Shown here one piece after another: positions 55,701 through 64,000 of a stretch of DNA of 64,000 bases; the stretch's first letter is position 1; each line of letters opens with the position of its first letter. The notes beneath the pieces are model-generated. The model made no database searches. It saw only the letters and a list, made by a program, of their open reading frames with translations, and was not told the DNA's origin. The position numbers were made by a program, and so were the translations under genes. The stretch spans positions 1 to 64,000 of the forward strand of contig NZ_QJQX01000051.1 of the NCBI RefSeq assembly GCF_013393185.1, in the 5' to 3' direction. Origin of the DNA: Sphingobium lactosutens. Lineage in GTDB: Bacteria; Pseudomonadota; Alphaproteobacteria; Sphingomonadales; Sphingomonadaceae.

Positions 55701-56165
55701 TTAGTTGTCCGCCTGTCGTCCGAGCGTCCCCACGCCATCCCCGGCATCGCCCCCCACCGCAGCCCAGCCGCTTCCTGCGGGCCGACCGCTCAGGAAATCG
55801 ATCGTCGCCGACGTGTCGAAAGCCTCGGCCACATGGTCGATGCCATCCGGCCCGCTCCTGACGAACAGCGTATATTCATTCTCGTACCAGTCCTCGGCGA
55901 ACAGGGACCAGGCACGATAGGTAAAGCGAACTGCGCTGACGGCAGTGTTTCCGGCTTCGTCCAGGATCGTGACGGCACAGTCGGGCCGATGATGGTCAGT
56001 CCAGACCTGACGATTGAACGCGCTCACCGCTTCGCGACCTTCAAGCCGCGGCACGCCGAGCGAGGCCGAGATTAGCCAGACGATATCGGGCGCGTACAGG
56101 GCGCGCATGGCGTCGGGATCGCCGAACCGCTCGGCGAGCGCGCGGGCGGGCGTCGCGTCGCTCAT
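55701..56165 (-). CDS. NTF2/SnoaL-like protein
   Basis: 154 residues from ATG 56165, which overlaps the P450 stop (ATGA). The NTF2-like cone fold is suggested by LAERFGDPDAMRALYAPDIV, RLEGREAVSAFNRQV and a Trp-rich strand AWSLFAEDWYENEYTLFVR. Proteins of this fold include ketosteroid isomerase, SnoaL cyclases and limonene epoxide hydrolase, all fitting a terpenoid or steroid pathway, but catalytic residues cannot be assigned. Confidence 0.8.
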   Translation of the reverse strand: MSDATPARALAERFGDPDAMRALYAPDIVWLISASLGVPRLEGREAVSAFNRQVWTDHHRPDCAVTILDEAGNTAVSAVRFTYRAWSLFAEDWYENEYTLFVRSGPDGIDHVAEAFDTSATIDFLSGRPAGSGWAAVGGDAGDGVGTLGRQADN

Positions 56166-57415
56166 GTCTCCACCTGCGCCGCGCGAAAGCTGATGGGCAG
56201 GCTCTTGACCCCCGACACGAAGCTCGCTTCGACCCATGTCGGCGTCCCGGCCAGTTCGATATCCTCGACCCGGCGAAGCAGTTCCGTGAACAGGATGCGC
56301 ATTTCCAGCTTCGCAAGCGCATTGCCAAGGCAGAGATGCGGTCCGTAGCCGAACGCCAGATGCTTCTTCGCGTCCTTGCGGTCGACGCGGAAATCGAACG
56401 GCGCCTCGAACACCGCTTCATCCCGGTTGCCAGAGGGATAGCACATCATCAGGCTGTCGCCCGCGCGTATCTGCTTGCCGCCGACCTCGCAATCGGCGAC
56501 CGCCGTGCGGAAGAAATGTTTGACGGGCGAGGTCCAGCGGATGAATTCGTCGACCGCCGTCCCGATCAGATCGGGATCGGCGCGCAGCTTCGCCATCTCC
56601 GCCGGATTGCGCAAAAGGGCCAGCAGACCGCCTGAAATCGCCGAACTCGTCGTGTCATGCCCGGCGGCTGCGACGATCAGATAATAGGCGTTGCGCTCCG
56701 CCTCGCCGATCGGCTCGCCGTCGATCGTGGCGGTGGCGAGGATGGTCGCGACGTCGTTGCGCGGATTGACCCGCCGATCGGCCGTGACCTTGCTGAAATA
56801 ATCGTTGAAGGCGTTGAACGCCTCCACCATCCCGGCCATGCCGTCGGCCCCGCCGACGCTGCCGAACAGCTTCTGGGACAAATGGAGCATCAACGGTTCG
56901 TCTTCGCGCGGAACGCCCAGCACGATCATGATCGTGCGCAGGGGATACCAGGCCGCGATTTCGGATGCGAAATCGCAGGTGCCGCCGGTATCGATCATCC
57001 GGTCGACGGTTTCGCGGGCCAGCGCTGTGATCTCGTCTTCCAGACTGCGCAGGCTTTTCGCGCCGAACCAGGCCGATGTCAGCGCCCGATAGGCCTTATG
57101 CTTGGGATTATCCATCGCCACGAGATTTTCGGCGAACTTGCGGCTGCCGGTCTGTTCGTACAGCGCATCCTCGTCCGCCGTCGTGACCAGGAACTGGCGC
57201 GGGTCGTTGAGGAAGTTGGCGGCATTGAGTTCGACCGCCATGATATCCGCGTGACGCGTAATCGCCCAGAACGGACGATAGTCGGCCGGTTCCGACCAAT
57301 GCACAGGATCATTCTGCCGCAACCAGTGGAACGCATCATGATAGGCATGCTCGTCGCCATAGGTCTTCGGATCAACGATCACCTCGTCAATGGTGTCGGC
57401 TAGCGCGTTGCTCAC
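56162..57415 (-). CDS. Cytochrome P450 (second copy)
   Basis: 417 residues from GTG 57415, chosen for ggagaggag just upstream; a longer frame exists but starts in the promoter. I-helix AGHDTT (251-256), ExxR as EFIR (290-293), heme loop LAFGYGPHLCLG with Cys362. It shares blocks with the first P450 (WYPLR, PVKHFFRT, FVSG-SLP) and is a paralogue. No ferredoxin partner is nearby. It leads a two-gene operon with the NTF2-like protein and diverges from the unknown gene at 57585. Confidence 0.92.
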   Translation of the reverse strand: MSNALADTIDEVIVDPKTYGDEHAYHDAFHWLRQNDPVHWSEPADYRPFWAITRHADIMAVELNAANFLNDPRQFLVTTADEDALYEQTGSRKFAENLVAMDNPKHKAYRALTSAWFGAKSLRSLEDEITALARETVDRMIDTGGTCDFASEIAAWYPLRTIMIVLGVPREDEPLMLHLSQKLFGSVGGADGMAGMVEAFNAFNDYFSKVTADRRVNPRNDVATILATATIDGEPIGEAERNAYYLIVAAAGHDTTSSAISGGLLALLRNPAEMAKLRADPDLIGTAVDEFIRWTSPVKHFFRTAVADCEVGGKQIRAGDSLMMCYPSGNRDEAVFEAPFDFRVDRKDAKKHLAFGYGPHLCLGNALAKLEMRILFTELLRRVEDIELAGTPTWVEASFVSGVKSLPISFRAAQVET

Positions 57416-57439
57416 TTGTATCTCCTCTCCGCGCCAATG

Positions 57440-57451
57440 GTTGGCTCCAAC
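57440..57451. promoter_or_regulatory. Short inverted repeat in the P450 promoter region
   Basis: GTTGG-ct-CCAAC, 5-bp arms, 25 bases upstream of the P450 start. Weak candidate operator. Confidence 0.25.
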
Positions 57452-57584
57452 ACGCCGGATCGTCCAATCGGCATTGCGGCGGCATTCATCGCTGATCCCT
57501 ATCGGTCCTCCCGCAACCGCTATTGGACGGCAGACGGCATCCGAACAAAAAGCGGAATCGGAAAAAGACGAAGAGGCGAGAGCG

Positions 57585-58703
57585 ATGCTGACCAAGGCCG
57601 ATGATTACCCCATCCACCAGACTCCAGAACCTGTCGCCTTTTCTGGAACGGACCGGAATTTCTACGATCGCTATTTCTTCAACGGATTCGAACCCGACGG
57701 CTCTATCTTCTTCATGATCGCCCTGGGCCTTTACCCGCATCTCAACATCATCGACTGCAATTTCTCAATTCTGGTCGATGGCCGGCAACATTGCCTGCGC
57801 GGGTCGCGCATCCTCAATTCGGAACGGATGGATATATCGGTGGGGCCGATGCGGCTCGACATCGTGGAACCTCTCCGCGTGCTTCGCTTCACGGTTGCCG
57901 AGCAGAACGGGATCGCGGCGGACATCAGTTTCAAAGGCCGGTCTTTCCCGATTCAGGAGCCGCGGTTCACCCGGCGCATCGGCACGCGCGCCTTTCAGGA
58001 TGTGACGCGCATGACGCAGAATGGCCGATGGTCAGGCTGGATCAGCATCGATGGACGCCGCATCGATCTTTCCGACCTAGCAATGGGCACGCGTGACCGC
58101 TCATGGGGTGTCCGGCCGATCGGCGATTCGGATACGCAGACAATCGTCCCCGCCGGGCCTCAGGGCTATTTCTGGCAATGGACCCCGGTCAGCTTCAGCG
58201 ACTTCAGCCTTTTCTATCATATTTCGGCCGAGCCTGACGGGACGATCTGGAACAGGCGTTCGGCGCTGGCCTTCGACGACGCGGGCGCGGACCATCATAG
58301 AGAAACGCTCGACACGCATATGGAAACGACGCTGGAGGCCGGAACGGTCTGGCCGGAGCATGGCCTGCTGACCTCGCGGTTCGGCGCGGACATCTATCAG
58401 GTCGAATTCCGGCCGTTCCAGCGCTTTCAGATGAAGGGCGCGGGCTACTTCCATCCCGAATGGTATCATGGCCGCTACCATGGCGCGCTGCGTGTCGAGC
58501 GGGAGGACTTCGATGTCGATCCGATCGATCCGGCACCGATGCAGAACTGGCATGTTCAGCGACTGTCGCAACTGACGCTCACGCGTCCGGACGGCCGCAC
58601 CGAACAATCCGTGGGCGTGTTCGAACAGGCGATCATCGGCGCCTACGAACCGCTTGGCGTCAAGAGCGACCGGGAAATCGCGCGCTGGGATCAGAAGGAT
58701 TGA
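57585..58703 (+). CDS. Unknown protein with a DRSWG motif, perhaps lipocalin-like
   Basis: 372 residues from ATG 57585. It is rich in beta-strand and aromatic residues: FYDRYFFNGFEPDGSIFFMI, RIGTRAFQDVTRMTQNGRWS and the central MGTRDRSWGVRPIG, followed by GYFWQWTPVSFSDFSLFYHI. The RDRSWG region recalls AttH/CrtC-type (hydroxyneurosporene hydratase-like) two-barrel proteins, but I am not sure. No signal peptide. It faces the second P450 across a 170-base divergent region, suggesting a hydratase or carrier role in the same pathway. Confidence 0.75.
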   Translation: MLTKADDYPIHQTPEPVAFSGTDRNFYDRYFFNGFEPDGSIFFMIALGLYPHLNIIDCNFSILVDGRQHCLRGSRILNSERMDISVGPMRLDIVEPLRVLRFTVAEQNGIAADISFKGRSFPIQEPRFTRRIGTRAFQDVTRMTQNGRWSGWISIDGRRIDLSDLAMGTRDRSWGVRPIGDSDTQTIVPAGPQGYFWQWTPVSFSDFSLFYHISAEPDGTIWNRRSALAFDDAGADHHRETLDTHMETTLEAGTVWPEHGLLTSRFGADIYQVEFRPFQRFQMKGAGYFHPEWYHGRYHGALRVEREDFDVDPIDPAPMQNWHVQRLSQLTLTRPDGRTEQSVGVFEQAIIGAYEPLGVKSDREIARWDQKD

Positions 58704-58866
58704 CGCCAGTGCCGTCGCGTCCTGAAGGATGAAGCGAACGGCGCACATCTGCGCTTACCAGAACCCGACGGGATGAATTCCGGGTAAGCGGATCATCGTC
58801 AATCATAGACATGCCCGATGAATCTGCTACCCTTCCACGCTATAAAATAAAGTTAGGAGAGGTTTG

Positions 58867-59835
58867 ATGTTCCATCCGGAACTGCGCCTTTTACGCAGCT
58901 TTGCGGCCATCGCTGCCGAAGGATCCGTCACCCGTGCAGCCGAACGCCTGAGTTTGACGCAACCGACCGTTTCCGGCCAGCTCAAGGAGCTTGAGCAGGA
59001 TATCGGCTTTCCCCTGTTCCACCGCACGACGCGCAGTATCGAACTGTCCGCGCACGGCGCGCGGCTCCTGCCAGTGGTGGAAAAACTGCTCGCGCAAGCC
59101 GACCTTCTGCGCGATGAGGTAGGGGCGTTGCAGACCGAGGGACGCACCCACTTCCGGCTTGGCGCCGCGATGTACAGCATGGATATCGCCGATCGCGTCG
59201 ATTTGCTGGACGCCTTCGCCACAGCCTATCCCAATATCGAATATTCGATCGACAACCGGCTCCAGAGCGCGCAGATTCCCGATCTCATGAACCAGCGGCT
59301 CGACGTATCGGTGCTGCTCGGCATTAATGCGCCGTGCCAGGGTCCGGGCGTCGATGCGACGACGATCCATAACGAAACGCAATATTCCAACTCGCTTCAG
59401 CGTGTCGTTCTGCGACGGCAGGCCATGAACCTGCTGGTGCCCGTCCAATCTCCGCTAGCAAACTATGCCCTGATCCCGCGGGAGGCGCTGCGCGGTGAAC
59501 GGATCGCGATGCTCAATCATGAACATGGCAGCGCGCTGACGGACCCGATCGAGGCATTTTTCGAGGCCTGTGGAGCGGAACGCGTCATCCCGCGTGAAGG
59601 AAATGCCCTCGCCGTCGAACGCTATGCCGAAAGGAACGGCATATGCGCAGTGGGGATCGGCTGGTTTCCGGCGCCTACGGGCCTTGTCGCGCTGCCTGTC
59701 GAAGGCATGGATTTCCACCTCGATTTTGCGGTGGTTCTCGGCGTCGGCGCCAATCGCGCCGCTCGCCAGTTCTTCGCTTTCGCCGAAAAGTGGCAGGCGG
59801 CGCGGGAGGCCAGACTGACCGCCGTCGCGGCCTGA
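58867..59835 (+). CDS. LysR family transcriptional regulator
   Basis: 322 residues from ATG 58867, ribosome site ggagagg. The winged helix-turn-helix is at about residues 4-62 (LRSFAAIAAEGSVTRAAERL, SLTQPTVSGQLKELEQDIGF, PLFHRTTRSIELS). The effector domain follows from residue 90, with an extra Gln/Asn-rich segment (YSNSLQRVVLRRQAMNLL). It lies between the P450/unknown pair and the minus-strand kinase/dehydrogenase operon, either of which could be its target. Confidence 0.92.
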   Translation: MFHPELRLLRSFAAIAAEGSVTRAAERLSLTQPTVSGQLKELEQDIGFPLFHRTTRSIELSAHGARLLPVVEKLLAQADLLRDEVGALQTEGRTHFRLGAAMYSMDIADRVDLLDAFATAYPNIEYSIDNRLQSAQIPDLMNQRLDVSVLLGINAPCQGPGVDATTIHNETQYSNSLQRVVLRRQAMNLLVPVQSPLANYALIPREALRGERIAMLNHEHGSALTDPIEAFFEACGAERVIPREGNALAVERYAERNGICAVGIGWFPAPTGLVALPVEGMDFHLDFAVVLGVGANRAARQFFAFAEKWQAAREARLTAVAA

Positions 59836-59837
59836 CG

Positions 59838-60218
59838 CTAACTCCGCGCGTCGAGTTTGAAGGCCGCCATGAGGTGCGCGCTGTCATTATATTCGCGCAC
59901 CTCACGGATCAGGCCGTCACGGAAGTGGATGAGGAAAAGATAGCGATTGGCATAGCGGCCGCCGTCGACCAGCGGAACGTCGGACGTTGCCTCGACAACC
60001 ACCTGCTCGCCATTATCGATGACAAGCCCGGTATCGATCACGATCCCGCCGATCGTCCGCTCATGCAGCATCGCCAGAATGGCGAGAAATTGCTCCATCG
60101 GGAAATGCTGCCCCGTGACGGACCACCAAGTCGCGTCCGGGGTGAAGGACGACTTGTCTATCGCCCCGCTCGCAAGTTCCCGCAGCACCCCCAGGGCGCG
60201 TTCCACATTCCCGCTCAT
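59838..60218 (-). CDS. NTF2/SnoaL-like protein, second
   Basis: 126 residues from ATG 60218, 4 bases after the acyl-CoA dehydrogenase stop. SnoaL-like: FTPDATWWSVTGQHFPMEQF, GLVIDNGEQVVVEATSDVPL, YANRYLFLIHFRDGLIREVR and EYNDSAHL, the last being the usual end of limonene-epoxide-hydrolase/SnoaL-type proteins. It is the last gene of the five-gene minus-strand operon (ALDH, SDR, kinase, acyl-CoA dehydrogenase, this gene). Catalytic role unknown. Confidence 0.82.
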   Translation of the reverse strand: MSGNVERALGVLRELASGAIDKSSFTPDATWWSVTGQHFPMEQFLAILAMLHERTIGGIVIDTGLVIDNGEQVVVEATSDVPLVDGGRYANRYLFLIHFRDGLIREVREYNDSAHLMAAFKLDARS

Positions 60219-60222
60219 GGCG

Positions 60223-61455
60223 TTACGATCCCCCTTCTTTGACGGCTGCATATTCGGCGATCTTCTGCTTGCCGAGCTGGCTCATATGGACTTCATCCGG
60301 CCCATCGGCGATACGGACATAGCGATTGATCGACAGGAATTCAGCGAGCGGCGTGTCGTCGCTCAGTCCCATGGCGCCATGGCTCTGGATCGCGCGGTCG
60401 ATGACACGATGCGCCATGGAGGGCGCCACCACCTTGATCGCCGCGATCAGATCCTTCGCAGCCTTGTTGCCGACCTTGTCCATGCGGTCGGCCGCCTTGA
60501 GCGTCAGCAGCCGGGCCATTTCCACTTCGCAGAAGCTTTTCGCGATGTCCTGCCGGATCGACGACTGATCCGCCAGCCTCTTGCCGAAGGCGATGCGGCT
60601 GTCGACGCGGCGCGCCATGATTTCGAGCGCGCGCTGCGCCTGCCCGATGGAGCGCATGCAATGATGGATTCGCCCCGGCCCCAGACGACCCTGCGCGATC
60701 TCGAACCCGCGCCCTTCCCCCAGGATCAGATTTTCCTTCGGCACGCGGACATTCTCGAACCGCATCTCAACCTCGCTGCCGGGCGCATTCAACCGGCCGA
60801 GCAGCTTCAGGTCGCGCACGATGGTGACGCCGGGCGTATCGCGCGGCACGATGATCGTCGAATGCTGCTGATGGCGGGGCGCGTTGGGGTCCGTCTTTCC
60901 CATGACGATCAACAGCTTGCACGCGGGATCGCGCACGCCCGATATCCACCATTTGCGCCCGTTGATGACATAGTCGTCGCCATCGGGCAGAATGCTGGTT
61001 TCGATATTGGTGGCGTCTGATGACGCGACCTGCGGCTCGGTCATCACATAAGCCGACCGGATTTCTCCCTCCAGCAACGGGTTGAGCCAGCGCTCCTGCT
61101 GCTCGGGCGACCCATATTTGGCGAGCACTTCCATATTGCCGGTGTCCGGCGCGGAGCAGTTAAAGATCTCGCTCGCCCATGGCACCCGGCCGAATATCTC
61201 CGCGATCGGCGCATATTCGAGATTGGTGAGGCCAGGCGAGAATTTGCCATATTCCCGCGGCAGGAAGAGGTTCCAAAGCCCCTGCGTGCGCGCCTTGGCT
61301 TTCAGCGCCTGCAACCCCGGCCATTGGCTCCAGAGCTTGGTCGGATCATCCATCCAGTCGGTGCAGGCGCGTTCGGCGGGATAGACATGAGCGTCCATGA
61401 ACGCCTCAACCTTGGCGCACAGGGATTGCGTCGTTGAATTATAGTCGAAGTCCAT
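60223..61455 (-). CDS. Acyl-CoA dehydrogenase 2 (ACAD10/11-like)
   Basis: 410 residues. Motifs: [40 protein letters not shown] and [20 protein letters not shown], with the C-terminal [17 protein letters not shown] typical of the ACAD11-like subgroup. It lies 9 bases after a gene for an APH-type kinase. The pair resembles the two domains of mammalian ACAD10/ACAD11 and bacterial 4-hydroxyacyl-CoA systems, where the kinase phosphorylates the hydroxyl group and the dehydrogenase-fold enzyme removes phosphate. That role is inferred. Confidence 0.9.
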   Translation of the reverse strand: MDFDYNSTTQSLCAKVEAFMDAHVYPAERACTDWMDDPTKLWSQWPGLQALKAKARTQGLWNLFLPREYGKFSPGLTNLEYAPIAEIFGRVPWASEIFNCSAPDTGNMEVLAKYGSPEQQERWLNPLLEGEIRSAYVMTEPQVASSDATNIETSILPDGDDYVINGRKWWISGVRDPACKLLIVMGKTDPNAPRHQQHSTIIVPRDTPGVTIVRDLKLLGRLNAPGSEVEMRFENVRVPKENLILGEGRGFEIAQGRLGPGRIHHCMRSIGQAQRALEIMARRVDSRIAFGKRLADQSSIRQDIAKSFCEVEMARLLTLKAADRMDKVGNKAAKDLIAAIKVVAPSMAHRVIDRAIQSHGAMGLSDDTPLAEFLSINRYVRIADGPDEVHMSQLGKQKIAEYAAVKEGGS

Positions 61456-61464
61456 TGTCGTTCC

Positions 61465-62514
61465 TCAGTGAATGCGGTGAAGCGCGCGTTTGAAAAGGGC
61501 GATCGCCTGTGCATGTAAGCGTTCGCCAGTGGATATCGGGGCCGCACCGGCGCAAGCCCGCGCATAGGTGCCTTCCAGCAGGATGCCGAGTTTTAGACAG
61601 GCAAGAATGCCGAACCAGCGGGCGTCAGCGGTGCTGCGCCCGGTCGCGGCGAGATAGCGATCGACCAGTTCACCCAGCTCCGGAAAACCGTCCGACGGCG
61701 TCATGACCACGATCGCCTCATGCTCTCCGTCGCGCAGGGTCGCCATCAGCCAGCCCAGGTCCAGCAAAGGATCGCCGATGCTCGCCAGTTCCCAGTCCAC
61801 GACCGCTGCGAGGATGGGCGCATCATGCCGAAAAAGCACATTGGCCAGATGATAGTCGCCATGGACGAGGCCGGGCCGGAAACTATCGGGCCGGTTCGTC
61901 GCAAGCCACGCGCAGATCCGGTCGACATCCGGCAATCCGGCAAGTCCGGGCCAGCCGTCATGGGACGCATAGCTGTCCAGTTGACCGCGCCAGCGCGGCG
62001 CCTGCCGCTCAAGCCAGCCATCGGTTCTGCCTAGGTCGGCAAGCCCGCGCCGTTCGACATCGACGCCCGAAAGTGCGATGATGCCATCGACCAGAGCATG
62101 CCCCATCGCGCGCCGCCAGTCGGGTCGGTCGGCATAGGGCGAGGCAAGCGAAACTGTGGCGTTGAACCCATCGACCGGCTGCATGAGGTAGAAAGCCGCA
62201 CCCAGCGGCGCGCAATCCTCCTCACCCGCGATGAGCGCAGGATGCGGCACGTCCGTCCCGGCAAGGGCCGCCAGCACGCGCATCTCGCGTTGCATGACCC
62301 TATCGCTTTCGGGACGCTTGTGCACGGGTGGACGGCGCAGCACGAAGGACTGCTTACCCCTTCGGAAGCGCAACAATATGTTCTGCGTGCCGCCCCCCAG
62401 CGGCTCGATATCCTCGATCGGTCCGCCCCCCAGATCGCGACGGTCCATCCATGTGCGCAGCGCGGTCAGGTCGACAGCGGCCTGCCAGCCATGGCCGTCT
62501 CCTGCGCCTGTCAC
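61465..62514 (-). CDS. APH-family phosphotransferase (acyl-CoA kinase type)
   Basis: 349 residues. Protein-kinase-like fold: PLGGGTQNILLRFRRGKQSF (nucleotide loop), LVHGDYHLANVLFRHD (catalytic loop with Asp) and VVDWELASIGDPLLDLGWLM (metal-binding Asp). The DWELASIGDPLLDLGW form is that of ACAD10/11-type kinases, not of antibiotic-resistance enzymes. It overlaps the upstream SDR gene by 4 bases (ATGA). It should phosphorylate the hydroxyl group of a hydroxyacyl-CoA for the neighbouring acyl-CoA dehydrogenase-like enzyme. Confidence 0.9.
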   Translation of the reverse strand: MTGAGDGHGWQAAVDLTALRTWMDRRDLGGGPIEDIEPLGGGTQNILLRFRRGKQSFVLRRPPVHKRPESDRVMQREMRVLAALAGTDVPHPALIAGEEDCAPLGAAFYLMQPVDGFNATVSLASPYADRPDWRRAMGHALVDGIIALSGVDVERRGLADLGRTDGWLERQAPRWRGQLDSYASHDGWPGLAGLPDVDRICAWLATNRPDSFRPGLVHGDYHLANVLFRHDAPILAAVVDWELASIGDPLLDLGWLMATLRDGEHEAIVVMTPSDGFPELGELVDRYLAATGRSTADARWFGILACLKLGILLEGTYARACAGAAPISTGERLHAQAIALFKRALHRIH

Positions 62515-63242
62515 AGCGTCATGCCCCCATCTATGATCAGGGTCTGGCCGACCATGAAGCTGGCCAGCGGCGACGCGAGGAACAGGGCAGCCCCGGCCAT
62601 CTCCTCCGGCTCGCCCATCCGGCCCAGCGGGATCGACGCCACCGCCGCTGCAAGCCTGTCCGGGTGCGCCGTCGTCACTTCAGTGAGCTTGGTCGCGACA
62701 TAGCCCGGCGCGATGCCGTTCACCCGCACGCCCTTGTTGGCCCAGGCCTGTCCCAGAGTCCGGGTCAGCCCTACGACGCCGCATTTGCTTGCGTTATATG
62801 CAGGATTTCCCCGGGTCGCATGATAGGCGGCGGTGCTGCTTACCGTCACGATGGCGCCGGCGCTCTTGGCGAGCTGAGGGTAGAAGGTCTGCGCGCAGGC
62901 CATCATGCTGTTGAGGTTCACGTCGACGACATGCCGGAACGTCTCGACATCGAACTCCTGCCGATCGTAGCGAACCGTGCCCTGGCAGAGTATGAGTATG
63001 TCGAGGCGAAGGCGCGCAGCCTCAGCACGCACTTTCCCGGCGTCGGTCACATCGACCTGAACATAGTCGATGCCGTCCAGCTCATCGGGCTTCTCATAAT
63101 CCTCGACGCGCGCGCGCGTACCCCACACATGGGTTGCAGCACCGGCGTCGCGGAACCCCCGCGCGATCGCCCGGCCGATTCCGCTCGATCCGCCGACCAC
63201 CAGCGCAGTCTTGCCCTCGAAGGAAAGGACCGGCCCCGTCAT
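62511..63242 (-). CDS. SDR family oxidoreductase
   Basis: 243 residues. VVGGSSGIGRAIARGF binds NAD(P); the catalytic pair is NPAYNASKCGVVGL; the C-terminal GRMGEPEEMAGAALFLASPL and TLIIDGGMTL are standard. The usual NNAG motif reads LCQGTV, a change seen in some family members. Its start overlaps the aldehyde dehydrogenase stop by 4 bases (ATGA), so it belongs to the same operon. Probably converts a hydroxy to a keto intermediate. Confidence 0.9.
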   Translation of the reverse strand: MTGPVLSFEGKTALVVGGSSGIGRAIARGFRDAGAATHVWGTRARVEDYEKPDELDGIDYVQVDVTDAGKVRAEAARLRLDILILCQGTVRYDRQEFDVETFRHVVDVNLNSMMACAQTFYPQLAKSAGAIVTVSSTAAYHATRGNPAYNASKCGVVGLTRTLGQAWANKGVRVNGIAPGYVATKLTEVTTAHPDRLAAAVASIPLGRMGEPEEMAGAALFLASPLASFMVGQTLIIDGGMTL

Positions 63243-64000
63243 GCGGCACGCGCCGTATGGATAGTCTGGGGGCTGGTGAACTCAAGGAGACCATCAAGCC
63301 CGTTCTCGACCCCGAGGCCCGACTGCTTCTGCCCGGCAAAGGCGGCATAGGGCGTCAGATTTTGCGCCGAATTGATCCAGACGGTGCCGGTTTCCAGCCG
63401 CGCGGCGACGGCGGCGGCTCGATCGGGATCGGACGACCAGACCGACCCTGCAAGCCCGAATTCAGAAGCGTTCGCGCGTGCGATCGCATCGTCCAGATCG
63501 TCAAAACGAAGCAGCGGCACGACCGGCCCGAAGGCTTCCTCCTGCACGACGCGGGATTGTTCGGGCGGGTTATCGACGATGGTCGCGGGGACGAAAAAGC
63601 CCTTCCCTTCCCAGTCTCCCCCGCCGCTGAGGAAGCGATGCCCCTGCGCCCGCGAGTCCGCGACCAGCGCCTTCACCCGCTCGAACTGCGCGCGATTCTG
63701 AACTGGACCCAGCGCGACACCGGCATCGGCGCCATTGCCCATCGCCACCTCTCCAGCCACACGGGCGAGAGCGGCCGAGAGCGGCGCATAGACTTTCGCA
63801 TCGACATAGATGCGCTTGGCCGCGACGCACACCTGACCGCTATTCTTGAACGCCGCCCAGAACAGCAGTTCCGCGATCGCATCGACATCGACATCGTCCA
63901 GCACGATCGCCGCGTCATTCCCGCCCAGCTCCAGCGTCAGGCGCTTGAGGTTGGCCGCAGCGCTCGCCATGACCCTGCGCCCGGTGGCGGTCGATCCGGT
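63239..64000 (-). CDS. Aldehyde dehydrogenase 2, 5' end outside the window
   Basis: C-terminal 253 residues; the frame stays open to the window edge and begins inside the NAD-binding motif TGSTATGRRVM. LELGGNDAAIVL (catalytic Glu) and FKNSGQVCVAAKR (catalytic Cys, normal NSGQxC form) are present, and the end is GLGVENGLDGLLEFTSPQTI. A paralogue of aldehyde dehydrogenase 1 (36751-38178), which it follows block by block. It is the first visible gene of the SDR/kinase/acyl-CoA dehydrogenase operon. Confidence 0.92.
   Translation of the reverse strand, partial: TGSTATGRRVMASAAANLKRLTLELGGNDAAIVLDDVDVDAIAELLFWAAFKNSGQVCVAAKRIYVDAKVYAPLSAALARVAGEVAMGNGADAGVALGPVQNRAQFERVKALVADSRAQGHRFLSGGGDWEGKGFFVPATIVDNPPEQSRVVQEEAFGPVVPLLRFDDLDDAIARANASEFGLAGSVWSSDPDRAAAVAARLETGTVWINSAQNLTPYAAFAGQKQSGLGVENGLDGLLEFTSPQTIHTARAA

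Noticed and set aside
58703-58866. LysR binding site at TCATCG-N17-CGATGA upstream of the LysR gene
   Set aside because: The spacing does not fit the usual T-N11-A pattern and the arms are short; chance symmetry is likely.
61465-62514. Aminoglycoside resistance gene
   Set aside because: The fold is APH, but the motif set and the neighbouring ACAD11-like gene fit the hydroxyacyl-CoA kinase group.

Overview
The window looks like a high-GC alphaproteobacterium of the Sphingomonadaceae (Sphingobium/Novosphingobium/Sphingomonas type). The signs are several large TonB-dependent receptors (TBDRs), sphingomonad-style catabolic gene clusters, and many IS remnants. This placement is inferred from gene content only.

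Layout. (1) 1-2.0 kb: a complete IS4-type element interrupts an SDR gene. (2) 2.4-7.1 kb: a MarR regulator diverges from a tripartite efflux operon (HlyD, DHA2-type MFS pump, outer-membrane lipoprotein), followed by a GNAT acetyltransferase and a small lipoprotein. (3) 8.4-16.2 kb: an alpha-glucan utilisation locus (LacI regulator, TBDR, two GH13 enzymes, start of a GH97 enzyme), broken at an IS5 fragment and followed by an IS110 scrap. (4) 16.9-42.6 kb: a large catabolic region with two TBDRs, two TetR regulators, two acyl-CoA ligases, a P450, alcohol and aldehyde dehydrogenases, SDRs, an epoxide-hydrolase-like enzyme and a beta-oxidation set (enoyl-CoA hydratase, FadJ-type fusion, acyl-CoA dehydrogenase, two thiolases). 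Together they suggest uptake, oxidation, CoA activation and beta-oxidation of a hydrophobic, possibly branched or cyclic substrate such as a terpenoid or steroid; the substrate cannot be read from the sequence. (5) 42.6-43.6 kb: abutting IS5-family remnants. (6) 43.7-50.8 kb: an RNA-repair locus with rtcR, a sigma-54 promoter, rsr (Ro60 homologue), structured RNAs, rtcB, an unknown gene and rtcA. (7) 50.9-51.4 kb: an IS21/istB remnant. (8) 51.5-64 kb: a second catabolic stretch with paralogues of region 4 (TBDR, alcohol dehydrogenase, P450, aldehyde dehydrogenase), a LysR regulator, and an acyl-CoA dehydrogenase plus kinase pair of ACAD10/11 type.

The most interesting part is the RNA-repair island. 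Between rsr and rtcB there is no protein gene, but there are four tandem non-coding units of about 120-160 nt. Each is closed by a long stem whose two strands covary between copies. Each has a conserved asymmetric internal loop and a T-arm-like hairpin. Units 2 and 3 carry a circularly permuted tRNA-like module: T-arm, then an acceptor stem closed by a small loop, then a D-arm. This is the architecture expected of bacterial Y RNAs (YrlA type) that bind Rsr. A further tRNA-like element with an encoded CCA lies in the rsr leader. The island is bounded by IS debris on both sides and separates two related catabolic clusters, so it was probably inserted.

Regulation visible in the sequence includes a motif near TTAATCGATTGATTG shared by three promoters around the second TetR gene, paired TAGTCA/TGACTA operators exactly 60 bp apart at the first TBDR/ligase promoter, and palindromes next to the MarR and LacI genes.
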